A stretch of DNA of 64,000 nt from Schistosoma haematobium (Eukaryota; Platyhelminthes; Trematoda; Strigeidida; Schistosomatidae): assembly GCF_000699445.3 (NCBI RefSeq), contig NC_067196.1, positions 86,964,364 to 87,028,363 on the forward strand, given 5' to 3'. The position numbers and the translations under genes were made by a program. The notes beneath the pieces are model-generated. The model ran no database searches. It was not told the origin of the DNA and saw only the letters and a list, made by a program, of their open reading frames with translations. This document shows, one piece after another, positions 56,923 through 64,000 of the stretch; the first letter of the stretch is position 1; each line of letters begins with the position of its first letter.

Positions 56923-57279
56923 ATACTTTATCGAATCGTCTTTCTTTTATTTCTCTCTAATTCAATTTTTGTAATTGTTAAATATAAATATACGGAAAAG
57001 TGTAGAATACTCTTTGTTTTTATTTTCTTTCTTCATGTTTGTTTAAATAATAATGATAATAATTGTTATTAGTTAGTAGTATAATTATTGTTCTAATTAT
57101 TTATCTTGCCATTTTTATAGAAAACAGTTATTGCTTACAGTTGGATTTAAACTGTTTTATTTAGTCATGAAAGCATGCTTGTAAAAAAATCACCCAGTCG
57201 TTTAACCTGAACTGTTTTAAGTGAATACTTGAAGGTATCATATATGTTAGAGCAATTGTGCCAATTGGTCGAAGTTAGA
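56923..57279. other. AT-rich intergenic DNA
   Basis: Nothing recognised. Confidence 0.4.
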
Positions 57280-57440
57280 CTCGTACACCACTGAATGCCT
57301 CCTCATTGGTCTAAAAGTTAGGGATTCACCGGAAAATCTGAAAGTTCTTGGTTCAATCCCCGATGTGGTCATGGATGCGTACTGTTTAGGAGTCGCATGT
57401 TAGAACGAAACAGTTGTCCAGCGCTTCATGGTTTTTTAAC
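57280..57440 (+). mobile_element. SINE-B, old copy, plus
   Basis: tRNA-like head with box B TTGGTTCAATCCCCG (about 57347) and ribozyme region 57379-57424. The CUGA core is now UUUA, so it is dead. Confidence 0.65.
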
Positions 57441-57990
57441 TGTAGTTAATCAATGGTGTAAACTGAAAATAAGGTCACAAAAACAAACCTATACCGAATA
57501 ATTATCTAATCACATTTGTGTTGAATTTGATTTGATTGGGTGACATCTTAGTTAAGTCATACTTGTTATATGTTTTCTAAATATTTTGTATTTTGTCGAT
57601 GTTGTGCTGCTAAGATGATGGATAAACTTTATCAGTATCTCAAAGGTGAATCTCTTAGATTGTTCTGTAGTGTATATACTGGATGAATAATAATTGCGGA
57701 CCTGTTGGGGTTATAAACGCTATCATCGGCAAGCCTTTGAGGAGACAACCAGTTATCTAGAAACATGTTCATCAGTGTGGAGTAATTTTCCGTCTGTGCT
57801 ATGATTCTTGAATGTTTACTTTCGAACTTTACTCTCCCGATTGCTTTTTAGGTCACTCTTGAAATAGATTTCTGGGAAGTTTTGTGACTATTGGATTTGT
57901 ACACCGATGTAATTAGGTGTAGCAGATCTTCCTATTTAGAATCTGACAGTGAAACAATTACTCGTTGTCTAACTTTTAAGCTCTCGTGTC
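57441..57990. other. Non-coding DNA
   Basis: Nothing recognised. Confidence 0.4.
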
Positions 57991-57994
57991 GATC

Positions 57995-58475
57995 TTATTT
58001 CGATAACTAACTGCACAGCAGTCCATTCTGTATGACTGTGTTTATAAAACATAGTCTATACAAGTAGAGGATGTGCGTAGGCCGCAGCCCTTTGAACAGA
58101 GATGTCTTCGAAGTAATGCTTGGATGTTATGAAACGACCGAGTGTTTTGTACTGAGGTCGCACGCGTGATACTACGGGAAGATGACGTCTTGGTTGATAA
58201 AGACTAAATATTCATCAACTGAAGTGGTTGGGACATGTGCTATGTGAGCCCAATCACCACTTACCTTGACGCACTATGTTGATTGATGATGAAAGAAAAC
58301 TAGAGGCGGCCAAACTGAGACTTGGCATCAGTCCATGAAGGCATTGACTGTTCCGACCCATGTTTGCAAATATAGATTATCTGGCGGGGTTCCATGGGAT
58401 CCTTGTTACCAACATTTGAATATTGATGAAATGGCTCAGAATCAGTTGCAATGGTACTTATACATCTACTCTTCA
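57995..58475 (+). mobile_element. LINE-B C-terminal fragment, degenerate, plus
   Basis: Reads, with stops, VEDVRRPQ...QRCLRSNAWM, a decayed LGHVL segment and NGSESVAMV, collinear with the C-terminal domain at 46506-46952. Confidence 0.65.
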
Positions 58476-59779
58476 TCTTCTAGATCTTGGGTTTCATAGT
58501 TTTTTCGTACTTTCTGTCTTGCGAATTCGTTATTTTTTCTAGAACCATATTCTCTATTCCTAAAGTTTTTTTTACTATCACTGATACTGCTTTCAATCGC
58601 TTCGTTATTTGTCTTCATAATTTCATCTCACTATACTAATTTGGTATTGGAACTCTGACCAATGCATTTGTGTTCCAAGTTCTACGTTGTTTACGACTGG
58701 CTGACTTAAGTGAATAACGCTTGGTTTCGAACAAAACAGGATGTTATGCACAACCAGAAAATATGTAGATTTTGGAAGAATTGATTGATATTAAGTCATA
58801 TTTGGAATATTTAAATGGTAGTAGATTTATAAATGAAGTTTCCTTTATTCAAATTTCACCAGTGTGGTGTGAGATAGTTTCTAATTACATCGACAGAATA
58901 AAGCAAATCCGTACCTAGTATATTGTCTCCATTTTCTCAAACCCTAATTTGAAACAGGTAAGATAAGGCAACACAGATGGACAGGTTAGTAATACCTATC
59001 GCTACTGGTAATAGCTTGTAAGTGTGACATATAAGGTAAAAATGTATCTATCACTTAGATACCAATTAAGTGGTTGTTGCTTCCTTTTTTAAAACTCCGA
59101 AAAACATCACATGCATTTACAAAAATAGCTGAATATCACAAGGATCATGATTATGTATTTTATGATAGGATATCGGAATTATCAGGTGATTGTGTAATAT
59201 TTAGAAAATCCAGCGTTAATCTCTTAATATTTTTAGGAATAGTATGATTAGTATCGTCCATTTACACATCAGGCAGTACTCGTTATTTCTTATGAATAAT
59301 ATATGTGAATGACTCCATTCAGATTCTTAAGTATCTTCCCAGATGTAACGGAGGGTAGTTTTCAGTGATTTTCGCTTATTGCTAGTTCAGTAGTATAATG
59401 GATAGAGACATTGTTAGCGTGGATGGTAGGACGATGGTGAATTGTAAGACCGTTGGCTGTTTGTCATTGCTATGGTAAATATAAACTGCTGAGTTAGCTG
59501 ACGACAATTGGAATTTCACGATCATTACTAAGGATTAAACAAATATGATACTGATCGGTCTACTTATCGAACGCTTGATACTGGCTTCCTAGTCGTTTTC
59601 CAGATCCCCATAATCCTGTATTTGGGCTCCGAACGGTGGGAAAAAGGCCTGCAGTAAGAATCAAAGCTTCATTTTAACGTTGGTTGGTATACAGAAAAGA
59701 GCAGTATTTCTAGGTTTGCTGGTAATTTCCGACTTCTCTAAACTTTTTGAAGCATGCTAAATCGAGTAACAGAATAAGT
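58476..59779. other. Non-coding DNA
   Basis: A tRNA-like trace at 59385-59425 (TCAGTAGTATAATGGATAG). No gene recognised. Confidence 0.35.
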
Positions 59780-59945
59780 AATATATACAAATCTTCGTCA
59801 ATATTAGAACGAATAGTTTGACGAAAATTGGGTGCCGAGTATAGAGAAGACATTATATGTAATCAAAATTTAAATAATTCCAACGTTCCGTCTGACAAAC
59901 TTGTCTGGACGAAACGTTGGAATACATATAATTTTCAAATATAAT
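59780..59945 (+). repeat. Repeat F, uninterrupted copy
   Basis: Collinear with the split copy at 54880-55300. Includes a small inverted motif around TCCAACGTTCC and GAAACGTTGGAA. Confidence 0.6.
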
Positions 59946-60330
59946 AAGTAATCGTTTAATCATAGTGTAATACACACTCCTTCAGTTTTGTAGATGTTTA
60001 TCAGGGTGTTCCCAATGGATATAGATTTGGCTAAATGTTAACAGCACTTACTTAGCCTCTAAAGGTCTTATCGAGGAATATCCAAGTGACCTGAGTAACT
60101 ATGATGAAGTCTCTGACTGTGTTACTATATAACATTACTTCGAGTTCCATGACAATTGTCAGTCCTGATAAGCTTTTCAACATGCTTCCTATGTATCACG
60201 AAACCTAAGTCAATTGAGTATTTTTCTTGATCTCTTCCAAATGCCTTAGGTTCAGAAGATCATATTTGATCACTGCTGAATTCCGACAACCATCACTAAA
60301 CAACTTTGTAGTGTTACTTTTATTGATTTT
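59946..60330. other. Non-coding DNA
   Basis: Nothing recognised. Confidence 0.4.
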
Positions 60331-60334
60331 TCAT

Positions 60335-60770
60335 GTTCAGTCAGTCAGTTACAGCGTAGGACTAGGCACATATATGCATCGGTCCAAGTTCCCATACCTC
60401 ATTCGCACAGCAAGATGAACACCGGATTCATAGTAGTTAATTCAGTGGTGGTAATATATAAAAGAAGGATGGCATATAAGGACATAGTACAGGAAGAAAG
60501 AATCAGTTGGTAAAAGGAAAGATATGAAGCGATTTTAATTTCATAGTTTAAGGGAAGACAGAGAGTTTATGCACCTACGCCATTGTGATTGATACTGAGC
60601 CATGTCACCAAGAGTCTCCAACGATTGGTTACGATAGTCACCCGGACCCCAACCAAGTAGTCTGCATCTACCAACACGGATCAGACTAGAAGTTAGTGAC
60701 TTCAAGCACTGATGCTACGTTTTGGTTTGGTCGCCTCTAACTTTCTTCCAACCACCAATCACCAATGACA
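60335..60770 (-). mobile_element. LINE-B-type 3' end: C-terminal codons and 3' UTR
   Basis: Minus-sense. 3' UTR with CAGTCAGTCAGTT tail repeats at 60339, then coding remnants (60560-60760) matching the 'W--CL--LT--L--VG' and 'GDMAQ' parts of the C-terminal domain. Confidence 0.65.
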
Positions 60771-61095
60771 TTATATAAGGATCAAGCTTTATTGACTGAA
60801 GTTAAACTTGTCGGCCACTGGATTCCTACCCAACGGCGTAAACATGCCCTGTTTTTTATAAGTCCCGAAAAACACTATTCAATCTTGCGTAATGTCATAA
60901 GTACATACTGTTGGGAAGTGATAAAATAACACAAAAACAGGTGTCCAATGTTCACGATTTCCCAATCATTCTACAACTAGCATTGATTCATAATGAAAAC
61001 TGTCTTTTAATTAACTGCTATGATGAATTATCTTAGTTTAGTGTCTCACAACTGTCTGCTGGTCTTATATTACTGTTTATTTTCCACTTATCTAG
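60771..61095. other. Non-coding DNA upstream of the crotonase exon
   Basis: Ends in a pyrimidine-rich tract and TTATCTAG immediately before the ATG at 61096, a plausible splice acceptor. Confidence 0.45.
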
Positions 61096-61389
61096 ATGTC
61101 GATGAATTCAAATCTATGCGTCTTAACACAAAAAATTGGACGTTTTTTACTTATCGGTTTAAATAGACCAGAGAAAGGTAATTTAATAAATCAAACAACT
61201 GCCTCAATGTTAAATGATATATTATACAACCAATTTGATAAAGATGATAATATTATTGGTGGTGTATTATATGGTGAAGGAAAAGATTTTTGTTTGGGTT
61301 TGGATATGGAAGAATTAACGGATTATATAAAACAAAATCCAACTTGTGATAATACATCATTGAATAGACTTTATTCATGTTTATCTATA
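61096..61389 (+). CDS. Enoyl-CoA hydratase/isomerase (crotonase) family, N-terminal exon
   Basis: 98 codons from an ATG directly behind an AG acceptor to donor CTATA|GTATGT, phase 0. The product starts at the beginning of the crotonase fold: LTQKIGRFLLIGLNRPEKGN, then SMLNDILYNQF, VLYGEGKDFCLGLDMEEL. 'G-x-x-F-C-x-G-x-D' is the first oxyanion-hole loop of the family, which stabilises the acyl-CoA enolate. Catalytic Glu residues lie later and would be in downstream exons beyond this window or not recognised within it. An RTE-A copy occupies the following intron. Hydratase, isomerase and hydrolase roles cannot be told apart from this exon. It lies 4.9 kb downstream of COQ10 on the same strand. 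Confidence 0.75.
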
Positions 61390-61451
61390 GTATGTTATAT
61401 TTATTGTATTCATTTTTGTGTATACTTATTTTTTTATTCTTATTTGAATAG

Positions 61452-61640
61452 TTAGCGTTTTTTTAGCGAGTTAGTTTTCTACTCAATGGGGTCGCTAACC
61501 CCATGCCCAACCCTCCTCCGTTACCCGGGCTTGGGACCGGCAGTAACTCTAGAAGAGCTACAGGCGGAGTTAAAAGCGTTGCAACTGATTGTTGCAATGT
61601 GGAACTGCCGAGCAACGATCACGGGTCCTCTGGTGGTCGA
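61452..61640 (-). mobile_element. Inverted RTE-A 5' block, second instance
   Basis: GTTAGCGTTTTTTTAGCGAG...GGGCTTGGGACCGGCAGTAA...CTACAGGCGGAG and about 75 bp more, joined to GACTGGATTATG of the RTE-A 3' half at 61639-61650. Confidence 0.75.
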
Positions 61641-62440
61641 CTGGATTATGAAGACCTCAACATCTGAGGGAAAACACAGAGTATAGCGGACAGCTCAGAA
61701 ACAATTAGACGATTTGGACTTCGCAGATGACCTAGCCCTCCTATCCCACACACACGAACAAATGCAGATAAAGACAGTCAGTGTAGCAGCAGGCTCTGCA
61801 TCAGTAAGCCTCAGCATACACAAGGGGAAAACCAAGGTTCTCAAATACAACCTGGGAAGCACCATCGATGAACAAGGAGGGTCAGATGCGGATGTAAAGG
61901 CGAGGATTGGAAAAACAAGGGTCGCATTCCTACAACTGAAGAACATATGGGACTCCAAACAACTTTCAACCAATATCAAAATCAGAATCTCCAATACGAA
62001 CATCAAGGCAGTTCTACTGTACGGAGCTGAAACTTGGAGAACTACAACAACCACAATCAAGAAGGTACAAGTATTTATAATTAGTTGTTTACGCAAGATA
62101 CTCAACATCCATTGGCCGGACACAATCAGTAACAGCCTACTATGGGAGAGAACAAACCAGCTTCCAGTTGAAGAGGAAATTAGGAAAATACGATGGAAAT
62201 GGATAGGACATACATTACCGGAATCACCAAACTGCATCACGAGGCAAGCTCTGAATTGGAATCCTGAAGGGAAGTGGAAAAGAGGAAGGCCAAAGAACAC
62301 ATTACGTCGGGAAATAGAAGCAGATATGAAAAGGATTAATAACAACTGGAAAGGATTACCAAGGACAGGTTTAAATGGAGAATGCTGGTGAGCGATCTGT
62401 GCTCCTTCACGAGGAGTAACAGGCGTAAGTAATTTAAATA
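61639..62440 (+). mobile_element. RTE-A 3' half with long open frame
   Basis: One open frame (61714-62391, 225 codons) covers the whole C-terminal part: [20 protein letters not shown] (RT motif C region, FADD), [59 protein letters not shown]. One stop separates it from the DWIMKTSTSEGK start. The 3' end is GGAGTAACAGGCGTAAGTAA. This is the least damaged RTE-A 3' half in the window. Confidence 0.85.
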
Positions 62441-62739
62441 AGTATTTATGTATTTGAATAACAAGTCTTTGTTAGAATTTAAAACTGAGTTATGAATTAA
62501 TAGTTTGTGATTGCAATGTGCAATGTTGAAAATCTGAAACAAATTATTTAGTTTGAAAGTAAGTGTTTGTTATGTAATCAACCTGGCTTAAAGTGGATAA
62601 ATGAACTACAGATTGTAAAGTTTACATGTAATCGTATAGAAATAGCTGATTATCCATTGTGTGTAATTTAGTTGGAAATGAATTTGTTTAGTATGTTTTT
62701 CTAAGTTGAAAGATTGATCAAGTTTAAATTTATTCTTAT
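62441..62739. other. AT-rich intron DNA
   Basis: Nothing recognised. Confidence 0.4.
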
Positions 62740-62930
62740 AATATTATTATTCAAACACAGACACCAATACAAGGAGGTACCAGATACATATGCACTACAT
62801 AAATCATTCAATTTGTGTGAGGGCTGGGATACTTCCCGGGTGGCTGTATACGCGCGGCCATGTGAAAGCATTTCGAGAAGGAGAGCTGACTCTTCCCACT
62901 GTCGGCCGTACCAAGGCATTTGGAGGCTAA
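62740..62930 (-). mobile_element. Repeat D with large internal deletion, minus
   Basis: 3' end (62750-62840) joined directly to the 5' part (CATGTGAAAGCATTTCGAGA); about 330 bp of the middle is missing. Confidence 0.75.
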
Positions 62931-63145
62931 TATATCATTATTGAATTGCTGAAACATAGAATTTCTTATCAGTAATTTACAGGTTTGAAATACTATCCCA
63001 TTTACTTTGTGATCTAGGATAGAATCAGTTACTTCATCATTCTATTTATACATTACTAATGATTGCTAACTAGCCAGAGACATGTAGACAAAATGAAACA
63101 GTTGTTTAATACTATCTAACTATCCTCATAAAACACCTTAATAAA
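62931..63145. other. AT-rich DNA
   Basis: Nothing recognised. Confidence 0.4.
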
Positions 63146-63149
63146 CCTA

Positions 63150-63680
63150 CAGCTTAACAGCCCGCGAATGCCCTGGTACGTCCGAGAGTGGGGAGAGTCC
63201 GCTCCACCTCTCGAAATGCTCTCACATGGCCACGCGTATATAGCCTCTGCCGGGGAAGTCCTACTCACTGCCTTCTCGTGGAGGGGGTGTTGTTTACGAA
63301 ATCGACAGGACGAAAAGCGAATGTCCGGTGCTTTAACCGGATTGGTGGACATGGAGAGTCCACCTACGGAAGTCGGAAAACCCTGATTCCAAACCAATGG
63401 TGCACATGGGCTCCAGTATCCTGAGGAAACAAATGGCGTATGAACCAATGGTTGGTCACCGGCTACCATGGGACTGTATCTCCTTACGTTTCTCCACTGC
63501 CTTGTAGATCAAACCTTCAGGTCGAAGGCTCCAGGTGTGGTCCTCTAAGAAAACCACCTGCTTCTGTTTGGGCACCCGGGCAGTATCACAGCCCTCACAC
63601 ATGTCACATGAGATCTGTGTGGCGTATATGTATTTGGTGCCTCCTTGTACCAATATCTATGTGTTAAAGTAAATAATAAA
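63150..63680 (+). mobile_element. Repeat D, full length, plus
   Basis: Reference copy: begins AGCCCGCGAATGCCCTGG and ends TGCCTCCTTGTACCAATATC...GTAAATAATAAATAAA. No long open frame and no tRNA-like boxes seen. Confidence 0.8.
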
Positions 63681-63940
63681 TAAACAGCTTAACAGCTAAA
63701 TATATTCTATTACTTTAAATAACGAATATATTATCGAAAAATACTGTAGTAAACGAGAACTAAAATGACGAAGACCGGTTTTGTTGTTTAATGCAAAATT
63801 ACTGAGTTCTTTCGTAAAATATGAAAAAAACATATATTAAACACATTCCATCAGTTGTCCTTTACATGCTTCCTGACTCTGTCAGTTCTGTTGTAATTAC
63901 AATTACTTTCTGATCTCTTCAACTGAATCTTTCGCTGGTT
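63681..63940. other. AT-rich DNA
   Basis: Nothing recognised. Confidence 0.4.
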
Positions 63941-63941
63941 G

Positions 63942-64000
63942 AAATCATGAGTCAATTGAAGCTAGACCACCATGGAAAACCTAGGAGCATTGGTTCGAAT
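63942..64000 (-). mobile_element. SINE-B, cut by the window end
   Basis: 3' terminus GAAATCATGAGTCAATTGAAG to CCATGGAAAACCTAGGAGC. The ribozyme region appears missing before a GGTTCGAAT. Confidence 0.65.

Noticed and set aside
61695..62345. 216-codon minus-strand frame
   Set aside because: Shadow of the RTE-A 3' half coding frame on the plus strand.
63116..63469. 117-codon minus-strand frame
   Set aside because: Falls inside repeat D, whose copies do not keep this frame open.

Overview
The window looks like a stretch of a schistosome (Schistosoma, trematode flatworm) nuclear genome. It is AT-rich and gene-poor, its genes are split into short exons by GT-AG introns of 2-5 kb, and most of the DNA outside exons is recognisable retrotransposon debris. 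The species-group call rests on SINE-like repeats that combine a tRNA-like head with a hammerhead ribozyme (the Sm-alpha type of element) and on abundant RTE-like and CR1-like LINEs. I could not run a database search, so family names below are working labels.

Genes. (1) Minus strand 63-318: the last exon of an unrecognised protein ending in a small cysteine/histidine-rich zinc-binding region. (2) Minus strand 29690 to 22754: three exons of a reticulon-homology, ER-phagy-receptor-like protein (RETREG/FAM134 type). (3) Plus strand 45487-56245: a complete four-exon COQ10 gene (coenzyme Q-binding START-domain protein, 202 aa). (4) Plus strand 61096-61389: an exon of an enoyl-CoA hydratase/isomerase (crotonase) family protein, running off into later exons. 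(5) A weak orphan exon candidate at 16264-16399.

Mobile DNA. 'RTE-A' is an RTE-like LINE whose 3' end carries short TAAG/GTAA repeats (fragments throughout). 'LINE-B' is a second endonuclease-RT LINE, nearly full length at 46262-49420 minus. CR1-like RT relics lie at 34540-35230, 39490-39665 and 41640-44050. 'LTR-H' is a ~510-bp solo LTR family; three of its four copies have perfect 5-bp target duplications. 'SINE-A', 'SINE-B' and 'SINE-C' are three tRNA-headed families that each hold a hammerhead core. 'Repeat D' shares its 3' end with LINE-B. Repeat E, repeat F, foldback G and LTR-like J are smaller dispersed repeats.

Most notable point. COQ10 exon 2 exists twice. The working copy (50171-50363) and a second intact copy (24091-24283) lie in a 1.65-kb duplicon. 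In both places the exon is sandwiched between the two halves of an RTE-A element. The second copy sits 21 kb upstream of COQ10 exon 1, inside an intron of the opposite-strand RETREG-like gene. The sandwich ends at the RTE-A 3' tail, which makes LINE-mediated exon transfer a serious possibility, although an assembly duplication must be excluded.
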